DNA from: Streptomyces dengpaensis
GTDB lineage: Bacteria; Actinomycetota; Actinomycetes; Streptomycetales; Streptomycetaceae
DNA: 64,000 bases
Assembly (NCBI RefSeq): GCF_002946835.1
Contig: NZ_CP026652.1
Location: forward strand, 5,270,001-5,334,000
Reading direction: 5' to 3'
The translations under genes were made by a program, and so were the position numbers. Position 1 is the stretch's first letter; every line of letters begins with the position of its first letter. A model generated the notes under the pieces. It was given only the letters and a program-made list of their open reading frames with translations. It was not told the DNA's origin and searched no databases. Below, in pieces: positions 8,737 through 16,193 of the stretch.

Positions 8737-8766
8737 ACTGTACTGAGTGCTGCACTGAGTACACAA
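8737..8766 (-). promoter_or_regulatory. Promoter with operator-like dyad in its spacer
   Basis: On the minus strand a -35-like TTGTGT (8761-8766) and a -10-like TACAGT (8737-8742) are separated by 18 bases. Overlapping the spacer and the hexamers is a 23-base dyad centred on 8750 (from GTACT through GCAC to AGTAC) that is symmetric except at three positions. It also contains ACTGAGT twice in direct repeat (8742-8748, 8754-8760). This looks like a repressor- or activator-controlled start for the 8191-8691 gene. The same CACTGAGT word recurs near 16,672 and 16,856. Confidence 0.6.
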
Positions 8767-8777
8767 GCGGTTCAAGC

Positions 8778-8806
8778 AAAAGGGCGCCGGTCAACTTCCG
8801 GCGCCC
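8778..8806 (-). terminator. Intrinsic terminator
   Basis: GGGCGCCGG (8782-8790) pairs with CCGGCGCCC (8798-8806) around a seven-base loop. On the minus strand the stem is followed by TTTT (8778-8781). It closes the long operon that runs from SSB down to the DUF6221-like gene. Confidence 0.8.
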
Positions 8807-8830
8807 CTCGGGTTGTTCGCCTCTCGGTGG

Positions 8831-9244
8831 CTACAGCCCCCACTCCGGCCGATAGTCGGGGTGGTCGGCGTACACGACGGCAAGAGCCGTCAGGATGGGC
8901 GAAACCTCGTCGGTGTTCCAGCCGCCCAACTCGCGGCGGCGTTCGGCGGCGTAGCGCTCGTAGTCGTCGAGGATCCGCCGCTTGGCGTCGACCTCGCGCA
9001 GGACACGGGCCGGGTCATGGCGTTCGATGTGGCGGCCCACACCGTCAGCGTCGGCGTTCTCCGGGGTAACGACCACCACGCCGTCATCGCAGTAGTCCGC
9101 GACCGTGTACCGCTCGTAACTGGCCTGGGGTGGGCGCGCCGTCCAGACGCCCGACTCCTCGTCCCACATGGCCGCGCGGGCTGTGCGCTCGTCTTCGTCG
9201 TAGCGGTTGCGGAGGAACCGCACCATGTCGATGTCGTGGCTCAT
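8831..9244 (-). CDS. DUF6221-like phage protein
   Basis: A 137-residue protein. ATG at 9244 overlaps the upstream stop (ATGA). The opening DMVRFLRNRYDEDERTARAAM, the central TPENADADGVGRHIERHDPARVLREVDAKRR and the C-terminal YADHPDYRPEW fit the DUF6221 family, which is widespread in Streptomyces and its phages and has no known role. It is the last gene before the terminator at 8778-8806. Confidence 0.75.
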   Translation of the reverse strand: MSHDIDMVRFLRNRYDEDERTARAAMWDEESGVWTARPPQASYERYTVADYCDDGVVVVTPENADADGVGRHIERHDPARVLREVDAKRRILDDYERYAAERRRELGGWNTDEVSPILTALAVVYADHPDYRPEWGL

Positions 9245-10047
9245 GCTGCCGATTCTTCCTCGCGGCGCTGTGCAGCCTCCATTGCCACGTACAACCCCAC
9301 CAAGTCGGCGCCCCGCCACATCCGCCGGCCGCGGTCGAGCAGCGCGGGCGCGGTGCACGCCTCGCCGGTCGAGCAGGACACGGACGGCTCGCCCCCCGAC
9401 TGCGTGCGGGCGGTCAACTCGCCCTTGCACCACGGGCACGGCTCGGCGAGCGTCGTTGTCCGTCCGTCGCGGCCGAGGGCCTTCTCGACGCGCTGCCGGG
9501 CGCGGTGGGCGACGGTGGCGAGGTCGTCGAGGATGAGCGCCGGTATGGGCGTGAACAGGTCGCCGGCGGGCTCGTCGAGGGCGCGGCCTTCCAGCCATAC
9601 GGCGGCCCAGTGGAGGCCGTACGCGCGGGATCCGGGCGAGGTGGGCGCCTTGTAGTGCCATCGTGCCGGATCGTCGCGGTCGGCCTGGTCCTCGCCCCAC
9701 CGAAGGAACGTCGCCTTCGGTTGTATGAGGGCACGCCGTACGGGGCGCTGCACGGCGGCGGCGATTGTGTCGGCGAGGTCGAACATGGCTCGCTCGACGT
9801 CGAGGGCGGCGTCGAGGGCGTCGACGTTGAGGGGGGCGGGGTGCTCGCGCAGGATGAGCGGCATGCGGCCGATGGTGGGGCCCGGGTCGGGTTTGATGCC
9901 GTGGTCGATGACTCCGAGGGCGCGGGAGTCGCGGGGTGGCCATTCGGCGCGGGGCGGGGTGTCGATGGCGGCGAGTAGGTCGCCCCACGCCTCGCGGATG
10001 GCGGCGAGGTCGACGGCGGCGCGGTGTCCGGCGGGCGGGGTCGTCAT
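9241..10047 (-). CDS. Phage protein with zinc-ribbon motif, unknown function
   Basis: A 268-residue protein; ATG at 10047 with AGGAGCAGCAG upstream is preferred over in-frame upstream starts inside the neighbour. Residues 20-180 are mostly helical, with IREAWGDLLAAIDTPPRAEWPPR, and a CPWCKGE...VSCSTGEAC pair near residues 200-230 looks like a zinc ribbon. The C-terminus RRMWRGADLVGLYVAMEAAQRR resembles the end of small recruitment or regulatory proteins. No family is recognised. It is coupled to the DUF6221 gene. Confidence 0.65.
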   Translation of the reverse strand: MTTPPAGHRAAVDLAAIREAWGDLLAAIDTPPRAEWPPRDSRALGVIDHGIKPDPGPTIGRMPLILREHPAPLNVDALDAALDVERAMFDLADTIAAAVQRPVRRALIQPKATFLRWGEDQADRDDPARWHYKAPTSPGSRAYGLHWAAVWLEGRALDEPAGDLFTPIPALILDDLATVAHRARQRVEKALGRDGRTTTLAEPCPWCKGELTARTQSGGEPSVSCSTGEACTAPALLDRGRRMWRGADLVGLYVAMEAAQRREEESAA

Positions 10048-10106
10048 GGGCTGCTGCTCCTGGCGGTCGAGGGGGCGCCCCGCGGTGGTGCGGGGCGCCG
10101 TGGCGG

Positions 10107-11282
10107 CTACGGGCGGGCGAGGGCGGCGAGGTTGGCCTCGGCGGCGCGGCCGGGGCGGCGCGGGCGGTGGGAGCGCGGGCAGTACGCGTCGTGTATCGCT
10201 TGGTAGTACCGGCTGGTGAGGTCGACGGCGGCGGGCCGGTCGAGCGCGTCGCCGCGGGTGAGGGCGGCGAGCAACTCGTGTATCGGGTGGTCCTTGCCCA
10301 CGCTCTTGGACTTGCACGGCTCGGCGGCCTCGGCGAGGGCCCGCCGTCCGGCGTGAACGAGGGGGAGTTCGGCGGCCATGGCGGCGCGGTCGGCGCGGCG
10401 GTCGCGGCGGGCGGCGAACCATGCGGTTCGGTACCGGTCGGCCTTGTGGTCGGCGTCGAGGGCGTGCCGCTGCCATCCGTCGCCACGGCGGCGCTCGACG
10501 GCGAGGCGCTCCTCGGCGCGCTCGGCGCGCTGCAACAGGCGGTGGCCGAGGGTCTCGGAGTCGGACAAAGTTCGGCGGACGGTGGCGAGCTCGATCTCGT
10601 GCGCGCGCTGCTGCTCGGCGAGGCGGGCGCGGGGTGACTCGGCGGCTTCGGTGAACGCTGCGTGCGCGCGTGCGGCGTCGGGGGTGAGTCCGTCGTGTTC
10701 GGCGACGGCGGCGAGGGCTGCGCCGAGACCGTCGGCGTCACGTACGCGCTGCAACGTGGCTTCGCCGCGGTCGCGGTGCTCCTCGATCTCGTGCGCCTTG
10801 GCCTTCCAAATGTCGCCGCGGCGCTGGGCCTTGGCGAGCTGCTCCTCGGCGGTCTTCTCGGCCGTGAAGGCGAACATGACCGGGCTGTCGTCCCCGTTGG
10901 CGGCGCGGCGGACGGCTTCGGCGGCCGTGGCCGTGCGGATGGTCGCGGGGAGCCGGCGTTCCCACGCGTCCGCCATGCTGCGGATGCGGGCGAGGTGCTC
11001 CTCGGCCTGCTCGGCGCGTTGTTCGGCCTCGCGTATGGCGTCCTCGGCGGCGGCCGTGCGGTTGTGGGCGGCCTGTATGGCGGTTTGCTGTCCGGCGACG
11101 GTGCGGCGTAGCTCGTCGGCCTCCGTGAGCTCTACCTCGACGTGGGCGAACATGAGGGCGGCCTCGGCGGGGGTGAGCGGTACGCCGCGGCGGGCGCGTG
11201 AGAGCAGGACGAACAGGCTCTCGCGGCGGGTGTCGCGCTCGGCGGCGCGGCGCTTGCGCTCGGCCATGGTGCGGCGGGTCAC
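10107..11282 (-). CDS. Long coiled-coil phage protein
   Basis: A 391-residue protein beginning with GTG at 11282 in a GTGA overlap. From residue 40 to 320 it is almost uninterrupted heptad-rich helix dominated by Ala, Glu and Arg, with only a short break at DDSPVMFAFTAEKTAEEQ. The C-terminal 70 residues contain CKSKSVGKDHPIHELLAALTRGDALDRP. No enzyme motif is seen. Similar A/E/R-rich proteins recur in Streptomyces phages without a known role; it could be a scaffold or a nucleoid-like protein. Confidence 0.7.
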   Translation of the reverse strand: MTRRTMAERKRRAAERDTRRESLFVLLSRARRGVPLTPAEAALMFAHVEVELTEADELRRTVAGQQTAIQAAHNRTAAAEDAIREAEQRAEQAEEHLARIRSMADAWERRLPATIRTATAAEAVRRAANGDDSPVMFAFTAEKTAEEQLAKAQRRGDIWKAKAHEIEEHRDRGEATLQRVRDADGLGAALAAVAEHDGLTPDAARAHAAFTEAAESPRARLAEQQRAHEIELATVRRTLSDSETLGHRLLQRAERAEERLAVERRRGDGWQRHALDADHKADRYRTAWFAARRDRRADRAAMAAELPLVHAGRRALAEAAEPCKSKSVGKDHPIHELLAALTRGDALDRPAAVDLTSRYYQAIHDAYCPRSHRPRRPGRAAEANLAALARP

Positions 11283-11698
11283 TGGTCGGACTCCTCGGCG
11301 GTTGTGGTGGCGAGGTGGATCTCGTCGGCGAGGCGGCGCAGCTCGTTGGCGGCGGCGTGTACGTCGCTCATGTGGTCGTCGGTGAGGTCGCGCAGCGTCT
11401 CGGATGCGTCGAGGGCGTCGGCGGCGCCGCGGTACGCCTGGGCGCGGGCGGCGGCGAGGGGGTCGACCTGCTCGCCCACGGGTGCCCATACGGTGTGCGC
11501 CTGCTCGACGTGCCCGGTCGCGCTGCGGCCGTCGCCGTACGCGGTCATGCGGTTGACCCAGAAGGTGACGCGGGCGCGGGCGGGGCCGGGCTCGGTGTAC
11601 GGGCCTTCGTGCGCGGTGTACGTGCGGCCGTCGGCGTAGGTCTTGACGATGACGGCGCGGTAGACGGTGCGGCCGTCGGCTCCAATGTTGCGGGCCAT
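11279..11698 (-). CDS. Small phage protein, unknown function
   Basis: A 139-residue protein. ATG at 11698 overlaps the upstream stop by one base. The N-terminal 60 residues (GRTVYRAVIVKTYADGRTYTAHEGPY...ARVTFWVNRM) are predicted beta-rich and the remainder is helical. It ends four bases into the coiled-coil gene, so the two are translated together. I recognise no family. Confidence 0.65.
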   Translation of the reverse strand: MARNIGADGRTVYRAVIVKTYADGRTYTAHEGPYTEPGPARARVTFWVNRMTAYGDGRSATGHVEQAHTVWAPVGEQVDPLAAARAQAYRGAADALDASETLRDLTDDHMSDVHAAANELRRLADEIHLATTTAEESDQ

Positions 11699-11907
11699 CA
11701 GTCGTTCTCCTGCTCGTCGAGGGCGAGTTGGTCGGGGGTGGGCTGGCGTGTGGCGCGGTCGCGGATGATGCGGTGCGCTTTGGCGCGGTAGGCGGCGACG
11801 ATGCGGGCGTGCTTGGCGTGCGCGGCGCGTTGGCGGCGGCGGCAGACGGGGCCGAGGCTGTCGGCGGCCGGGCGGGTGAGGCGCCGGCCGCACTGCTTGC
11901 ACTTCAT
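11698..11907 (-). CDS. DUF6011-like zinc protein
   Basis: A 69-residue protein opening MKCKQCGRRLTRPAADSLGPVCRRR. The CxxC-GRxLT-(S)LGPVC pattern is the short zinc-binding motif of DUF6011-type domains found in many actinophages. The rest is a basic helix, AHAKHARIVAAYRAKAHRII, that could bind nucleic acid. It is coupled on both sides (ATGA with the upstream gene). Its role is unknown. Confidence 0.65.
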   Translation of the reverse strand: MKCKQCGRRLTRPAADSLGPVCRRRQRAAHAKHARIVAAYRAKAHRIIRDRATRQPTPDQLALDEQEND

Positions 11908-12143
11908 CGGCGCCACCACAGGCGGCGGTTCTTGCGGCTGCCGTGGTGCGTGGAGTGGGCGAACAGGCGGGCGCATCGGGCGCAGCGTGAGGGGCGGCGC
12001 AGCGACGGCCGGAACCAGTGGCGGGGGTCCATCCATTCGCCGACGGACTCGACGTGTTCGGCCTGCGGCCGGCCGCAGGCGGAGTAGCGGCACGGCTCGT
12101 TGGCGTAGTCGGCGCGGAACCAGTGATCGCGGATCATGCCCAT
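11904..12143 (-). CDS. Small Cys/His-rich phage protein
   Basis: A 79-residue protein from ATG at 12143. It has C-x4-C (PCRYSACGRPQAEH), a WMDPRHWF segment, CARCARLF and a very basic C-terminus. One or two zinc sites are plausible. The CGRPQAEH piece followed by V is common in small Streptomyces phage proteins. No function can be assigned. Confidence 0.6.
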   Translation of the reverse strand: MGMIRDHWFRADYANEPCRYSACGRPQAEHVESVGEWMDPRHWFRPSLRRPSRCARCARLFAHSTHHGSRKNRRLWWRR

Positions 12144-12157
12144 GGTCGGGGCGCTCC

Positions 12158-12418
12158 TTAGTGGGGGCCGGGGCATTGGCTGCTGTGGCATCCGTGGCGG
12201 TGGCACCATTCGGGGTCGCGCTGCGGGTCCTCGGTGGCGGCGAGGGGCTTCACGGGTGGGGCCTTTCGGGTGCGGCGGGCGAGGCGGTCGGGGATGCGCG
12301 GGGTCCACATGCCGAGGGGTGCGCCGGCGGCGAGGACGGTGAGGGCGACGGCGATTGCGGCGGCGGCCGGTGCGGGCAGCGTGGCGGCGGTCCCGCTGAC
12401 GACGTGCTGCGCGGTCGC
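12158..12418 (-). pseudogene. Single-TM small protein that appears to have lost its start codon
   Basis: From 12418 leftward this frame (86 codons) has the strong third-position GC of real genes and encodes a hydrophobic segment, ATLPAPAAAAIAVALTVLAA, a basic stretch and a C-terminal Cys/His cluster (WCHRHGCHSSQCPGPH). No ATG, GTG or TTG begins it. The codon where a GTG would sit is GCG (12418-12416); reading T for C there would give a GTGA overlap like those of its neighbours. An internal GTG at 12253 with GAAAGG upstream could still make a 31-residue C-terminal piece. A base error in the assembly would look the same. Confidence 0.6.
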
Positions 12419-13296
12419 TGCTGCGCCTCGGCGGCGGCGCGGATGCGGCCGGCGGCGGACTCGACGGCGTCGCGGACGTCGCGGCTCGACCACTCCTCGG
12501 GCCACGTCCCGTCGCACGCGCGCATCTCGGTTGCGACCTGCTCGGCGATCGTGGCGGCCTCCTCGAACGCCTGAGCGCGGACGGTGGCGGGGTGCTCCGC
12601 GGCCTTGACCTGCTCGGCTGCGTGCGGCCATGACCAGTCGCCGGCGTCGTGCCCGTCGGCGGGGTCGTGGTCGACGTCCTCGGCGCACTGCCACCACATG
12701 CCGTTGGGGTCGGCGAACATGGCGGGGCAGGTGTCGGGCTCGGCCTCGGGGGCGGGGGTGAGTATGCCGACGGTGGCGAGTGCGGCCGTGACCGCTTCGT
12801 CTACCGCGGGGCTTACGGTGCCGAATGTGTACCTGCCGAATGCGCGACGGGCGGCGGCGTAGGCGGCCTCGTACTCGTCCTCGGTGAGGATCCGGCGCGG
12901 CTGCTGCGCCTGCTCCTCGTCGGCGGGCGGCTGCTCTTCGGTGGCGGCCGTGAGCGCTGCGCGCAACTTCGGGAGGCGGGCGGACAGGACGGCTACGCGC
13001 ACCGTGGTGGGCTCCTCGTCGTCGTCCTCCCGGCAGCGGGTGAGCTCGAACGTCGTCCAGTTGGCGAACGGCTCGACGGCGAGGCGGTCGCCCATGTGGT
13101 CGGTGTGCTCGTACGCGGCGCCGTCCGTGAGCGCGTCGGCGAGCTGCCGGACCTCGTCGAACGGCACCCACACGTCGACGTGCGCGCCACCGATGGCGAG
13201 GTCGTCGGCGTGCACGGCAATGTGCCGGCCGCTGCTCGCGGGCTCGATGGCCACCTTGTGGTTCTGCGCGTCGGCGTAGGCGTAGAGCTCGGTCAT
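12250..13296 (-). CDS. Phage protein with apparent stop-codon loss and read-through tail
   Basis: A 348-codon gene from ATG at 13296. Residues 1-60 (TELYAYADAQNHKVAIEP...VDVWVPFDEVRQLADAL) are beta/alpha. A later DTCPAMFADPNGMWWQCAEDVDHD segment is a Cys-containing motif seen in other phage proteins, and the rest is helical. Up to residue about 293 the codon bias is normal. From 12,415 on the bias belongs to another frame and the encoded tail is Pro/Ser junk. The natural stop was probably TGA at 12417-12415, now CGA. Function is unknown. Confidence 0.65.
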   Translation of the reverse strand: MTELYAYADAQNHKVAIEPASSGRHIAVHADDLAIGGAHVDVWVPFDEVRQLADALTDGAAYEHTDHMGDRLAVEPFANWTTFELTRCREDDDEEPTTVRVAVLSARLPKLRAALTAATEEQPPADEEQAQQPRRILTEDEYEAAYAAARRAFGRYTFGTVSPAVDEAVTAALATVGILTPAPEAEPDTCPAMFADPNGMWWQCAEDVDHDPADGHDAGDWSWPHAAEQVKAAEHPATVRAQAFEEAATIAEQVATEMRACDGTWPEEWSSRDVRDAVESAAGRIRAAAEAQQRPRSTSSAGPPPRCPHRPPPQSPSPSPSSPPAHPSACGPRASPTASPAAPERPHP

Positions 13297-13380
13297 GGGG
13301 TGGGGCTCCTGTCTCGGTGTGGTCGAGGCGGGCACGCGCGCGCGGACGCGGCGGCGTCCGGACGCGGGCGTGGGTGGTGG

Positions 13381-13863
13381 CTATGCCGCTGCGGGGTGTG
13401 TGAAGGCGTCGCGGTCAAGTTCGGCGCGTGCGGCTTCGACGGCTGCGGCTGCCTGCTCGGGGGTGTCGTACGTGCCGAGGTTGCGCTGTACCCGGTTGCG
13501 CTTGATGACGGCGGAGTATCGGCCGCTGCGCACCTTGTAGACGCCGCGGGGGAGTTCGCGGGTGGCTATGCCGCGGTTGAGGTTGGAGGCGCTCGGTGTG
13601 ACCAACCGGAGGTTGTTGCGGCGGCAGTCGAGTACCTGCCGGTTGATGTGGTCGACGATGACGCGGTGTCCGGTGCCGGGCTGTACGCCCATTACCCAGC
13701 GGTGCACGAGCATGACGTGAGGGGCCTCCCACATCTGTGCGTAGCCGTGCGATCCGATGGAGAGGCGGCGGCCGTTGAGGCGTTCGGCGTCGTCGAGGTC
13801 GAGCAGAACGGTTACGTAATCGTCGCCGTTCTTCGCCGGTACCTCGACGTGTGCGGGGGACAT
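13381..13863 (-). CDS. HNH endonuclease with AP2-like DNA-binding domain
   Basis: A 160-residue protein. ATG at 13863 overlaps the SSB stop by one base. Residues about 55-105 contain HRWVMG...VIVDHINRQVLDCRRNNLR, the HNH core with the typical DHIN and NLR motifs. The C-terminal 50 residues (RGVYKVRSGRYSAVI...LGTYDTPEQAAAA) match the AP2/integrase-like strand domain that follows many phage HNH nucleases. Such genes are often free-standing homing endonucleases, and this one is inserted tightly between two phage genes. It may instead be a resident phage nuclease. Confidence 0.85.
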   Translation of the reverse strand: MSPAHVEVPAKNGDDYVTVLLDLDDAERLNGRRLSIGSHGYAQMWEAPHVMLVHRWVMGVQPGTGHRVIVDHINRQVLDCRRNNLRLVTPSASNLNRGIATRELPRGVYKVRSGRYSAVIKRNRVQRNLGTYDTPEQAAAAVEAARAELDRDAFTHPAAA

Positions 13864-14342
13864 CAGAAAGGCGCCTGGGAGCTGCCCTGGGCTGCCCACG
13901 GATTGTCCTGTGGCTGGCCGTATCCGCCCTGGGTGGGCTGCTGCTGCCCGTATCCGCCCTGCGGTGCCTGGCCGTTGCGCTGTGCCTTGGTGACGGTGGC
14001 GGTTGCGCGCTGGAGGCTGGGGCCGACGTCTTCGGCGTCGAGCTCGTAAACGGTCCGCTTCACGCCCTGGCCGTCCTCGTACGAACGCTGCTTGAGCTGT
14101 CCGCGGACGATGGCGCGGTCGCCGCGCTTCAGGCTCTCGGCGACGTTCTCGCCGAGCTTCCGCCAGGCGCTGACGGTGAGGAACAGGCTGTCGCCGTCCT
14201 TCCATTCGTTCGTGGACTTGTCGAGGGTGCGGGGGGTCGAGGCGATGCGGAACTTGGCGACGGCGGCGCCGGCGGGGGTGAACTTGAGTTCGGGGTCGTC
14301 GACAAGGTTTCCGACGACGACGATCTGTGTCTCGCCTGCCAT
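13863..14342 (-). CDS. ssb: Single-stranded DNA-binding protein
   Basis: A 159-residue protein with the OB-fold of bacterial [22 protein letters not shown] at the N-terminus, [22 protein letters not shown] in the middle and a Gly/Gln/Pro linker. The extreme C-terminus, SSQAPF, departs from the acidic DDDIPF tip of host SSB, which may change its partners. It coats phage ssDNA and should work with the RecT-like protein and the replication genes. It is the first gene downstream of the operator-promoter at 14375-14414. Confidence 0.92.
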   Translation of the reverse strand: MAGETQIVVVGNLVDDPELKFTPAGAAVAKFRIASTPRTLDKSTNEWKDGDSLFLTVSAWRKLGENVAESLKRGDRAIVRGQLKQRSYEDGQGVKRTVYELDAEDVGPSLQRATATVTKAQRNGQAPQGGYGQQQPTQGGYGQPQDNPWAAQGSSQAPF

Positions 14343-14374
14343 GGGCGGGGGTCCTTCCGGTGGTGTGGTTATCG

Positions 14375-14414
14375 ATTATGGCAGGTAGCTACCTGCTGAG
14401 GACGGTAGCTACCG
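14375..14414 (-). promoter_or_regulatory. Extended -10 promoter with two palindromic operators
   Basis: CAGGTAGCTACCTG (14382-14395) is a perfect 14-base palindrome and CGGTAGCTACCG (14403-14414) a perfect 12-base one. Their centres are 20 bases apart, placing both on one face of the helix. On the minus strand the first is followed at once by TGCCATAAT, an extended -10 (hexamer at 14375-14380), 33 bases before the SSB start. A bound regulator would cover the promoter spacer. The same words recur in the immunity region at 21264-21323. Confidence 0.75.
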
Positions 14415-14459
14415 GGCGTGGGTGTGGGTTTTTACCTGACCGTTATGGGGGGTGAGGGC

Positions 14460-14633
14460 CTACGCGGCTTTGTTGCTGGTGTTCTCGGGCCGGTTGGTGG
14501 TGAGGTTCCATCCGGCGGCTTCGAGGGCTTTGGCGATTCGGGTGGCGGTGTGGCCTGGGCGGTGGGCGAGTTCGGCGAGGTGTGTGTCTTCGATGGCGGC
14601 GCGGATGACGGCGACCGCGGCTGCGGGGATCAT
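14460..14633 (-). CDS. Small phage protein, unknown function
   Basis: A 57-residue protein from ATG at 14633, overlapping its upstream neighbour in an ATGA. The sequence AAIEDTHLAELAHRPGHTATRIAKALEAAGW looks like a compact helical domain of HTH character. It ends the replication operon just before the SSB promoter region. No family is recognised. Confidence 0.6.
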   Translation of the reverse strand: MIPAAAVAVIRAAIEDTHLAELAHRPGHTATRIAKALEAAGWNLTTNRPENTSNKAA

Positions 14634-15091
14634 CGCTGGGCGCCGGTGACGTGTCGGGCTTCGCGGCGTCCGGACTGCTCGCGTGCTACGGGCGGGCGGG
14701 ACATGAGGCGGGCGAGGGCGGCCTGTTCGGCGTCGCGCTGCTCGGCGGCGGCGAGGCGCTGCTCGGCTTCCTCGGCGGCGCGGCGGGCGTCCTCGACGGC
14801 GGCCCGTTCGGCTCGGCGGCGCTCGGCGTCGAGGGCGGGCCCGTCGAACTCGTCGAGGGTGCGCCACCGGTCCCAACCCTGGTGTTCCTGAACGATCACG
14901 TATGCGGCCTGGTTGGCGAACTCGCGGGCTTTGCTGTAGGCGCGGCGCTTGTCGGCGGTCTTGATGACGACCGGGGCGTTGGGCCGGGTGTTCCAACTGG
15001 CCTCGACGCGGTACGCGGTCACGTTCTTCGTGGTGTCGACGGTGCGGGCCTTGCGGTGGTAGCTGCGGGCCTGCTTCGGGGTGGGGCTCAT
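14630..15091 (-). CDS. Basic coiled-coil phage protein
   Basis: A 153-residue protein. ATG at 15091 overlaps the upstream stop (ATGA). The first 70 residues are basic and probably beta/alpha (NVTAYRVEASWNTRPNAPVVIKTADKRRAYSKAREFAN). The remainder is a coiled coil of Ala, Glu and Arg ending in a basic tail. It could bind DNA, but there is no specific motif. Confidence 0.6.
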   Translation of the reverse strand: MSPTPKQARSYHRKARTVDTTKNVTAYRVEASWNTRPNAPVVIKTADKRRAYSKAREFANQAAYVIVQEHQGWDRWRTLDEFDGPALDAERRRAERAAVEDARRAAEEAEQRLAAAEQRDAEQAALARLMSRPPVAREQSGRREARHVTGAQR

Positions 15092-15777
15092 GCGTGCTGC
15101 TCCTGGCGGGCGTTGTGGTGGGTGGTGGCGGCGTCGAGGCGGGACGGGTGGGCGGTGGCGCGGTGTCGGCGGCTGGCGCCCATGCGGCACGGCTGGCTGG
15201 CGGGGGCGCGGCACGGCTCGTACGGACACGGCACGTCGAGCGGGTCGGGCTGGCCGTACTGGGCGAGGGATTCGCGTTCGGCGCGGTGCGGCCGGTACTC
15301 GGCGAGGGCGTCGGCGACAGAGCGGGGCACGTATGAGCCGAGGGCGGCGAGGCGTTCGGCGGCGAAGTCCTCGCGCTCCTCGCGGGTGGCGCCGGCGGGG
15401 AGGGCGGGCCGGTCCTCGGAGAATCCGATGGCGCGGGTGATGCTCTGCGGGGCGATACGGCCGTTTGCGACGGCGTCGAGCTGGGCGCGGCGGCGGGCGA
15501 TGGACTCGGCGCCGGTTTCGCCTGCTCGGCCGTCGTAGACGACGTTCGCGGCGGTGACGCGGTCGGCTCGGATCTTGGCGCGCTGCTGGCGGACGTGTGC
15601 GGGGGTGAGCCACTTGTCGGTTTCGGCGTAGTGGCGGGCGACGGCGGCGCGGGCGTCGTCGTCGAGGGGTGTCGAGTTGAGGGCGGCGGCCCATGCGCGG
15701 GCGTCGGCCTCGCCGACGGTGCGGCGGTCGAATGCGGCGGCGAGGGTGAGGAGCTCGGCGGCTTCGGCGGGGGTCAT
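15088..15777 (-). CDS. Helicase-loader/G39P-like replication protein
   Basis: A 229-residue protein. The first 70 residues (LLTLAAAFDRRTVGEADARAWAAALNSTPLDDDARAAVARHYAETDKWLTPAHVRQQ) show the helical pattern, with a YxxxDKWLTPxxVR segment, of the SPP1 G39P-like loader domain that delivers DnaB-type helicase. The C-terminal half has CPYEPC...QPCRMG, a Cys cluster common in actinophage proteins. The gene lies two downstream of the replication initiator, where a loader is expected. No helicase gene is seen, so the phage probably uses the host DnaB. Confidence 0.6.
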   Translation of the reverse strand: MTPAEAAELLTLAAAFDRRTVGEADARAWAAALNSTPLDDDARAAVARHYAETDKWLTPAHVRQQRAKIRADRVTAANVVYDGRAGETGAESIARRRAQLDAVANGRIAPQSITRAIGFSEDRPALPAGATREEREDFAAERLAALGSYVPRSVADALAEYRPHRAERESLAQYGQPDPLDVPCPYEPCRAPASQPCRMGASRRHRATAHPSRLDAATTHHNARQEQHA

Positions 15778-16193
15778 CGTGTGGTCTCCTGGGTTCGGGC
15801 GCGCTCGTAGCGGGCGCGGGCGGCGATGAACGCCTCGTCCGTTCCGCCGCGGTCGGGGTGCGCGGCGGCCATAGCCGACTTCAGTTCGGCGAGACTCGGC
15901 TTCTGCGCCTGCGTAAGGGCAGGCGGCGTCAGGTACAGGTGGAAGTCGGGCGCCCACCAGCCGCCTGCGCCGTGGTTGTAGATCTCGCCGTCCGCTTCGA
16001 TCTGCTGCCTGTTGACGTAGCCGATCTCGATATCGCCGGGGATGCGTTCACGCCGCACGTAGTAGATCCGCTTCGGGGTCTTCTTCGTGATGCGGAACTG
16101 GACGACGCGAGGCGGCTCGTAGAACCGGGAGTCGTCGGACACGCTGCTGTTGATGCCGTACAGGAACTCGACGGGCGTCAGGCCGGGGGTCAC
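15774..16193 (-). CDS. J-domain-like protein of the replication block
   Basis: A 139-residue protein, GTG at 16193 in a GTGA overlap. Residues 1-85 are beta-rich (RVVQFRITKKTPKRIYYVRRERIPGDIEIGYVNRQQIE). The C-terminal 40 residues, SLAELKSAMAAAHPDRGGTDEAFIAARARYERAR, contain HPDRGG between two helices, which is the signature of a shortened J-domain. J-domains call in DnaK. In phage lambda the host DnaJ/DnaK pair is needed to release the helicase from the loader, so a phage-borne J module next to a loader-like gene makes functional sense; that link is inference. Confidence 0.65.
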   Translation of the reverse strand: MTPGLTPVEFLYGINSSVSDDSRFYEPPRVVQFRITKKTPKRIYYVRRERIPGDIEIGYVNRQQIEADGEIYNHGAGGWWAPDFHLYLTPPALTQAQKPSLAELKSAMAAAHPDRGGTDEAFIAARARYERARTQETTR

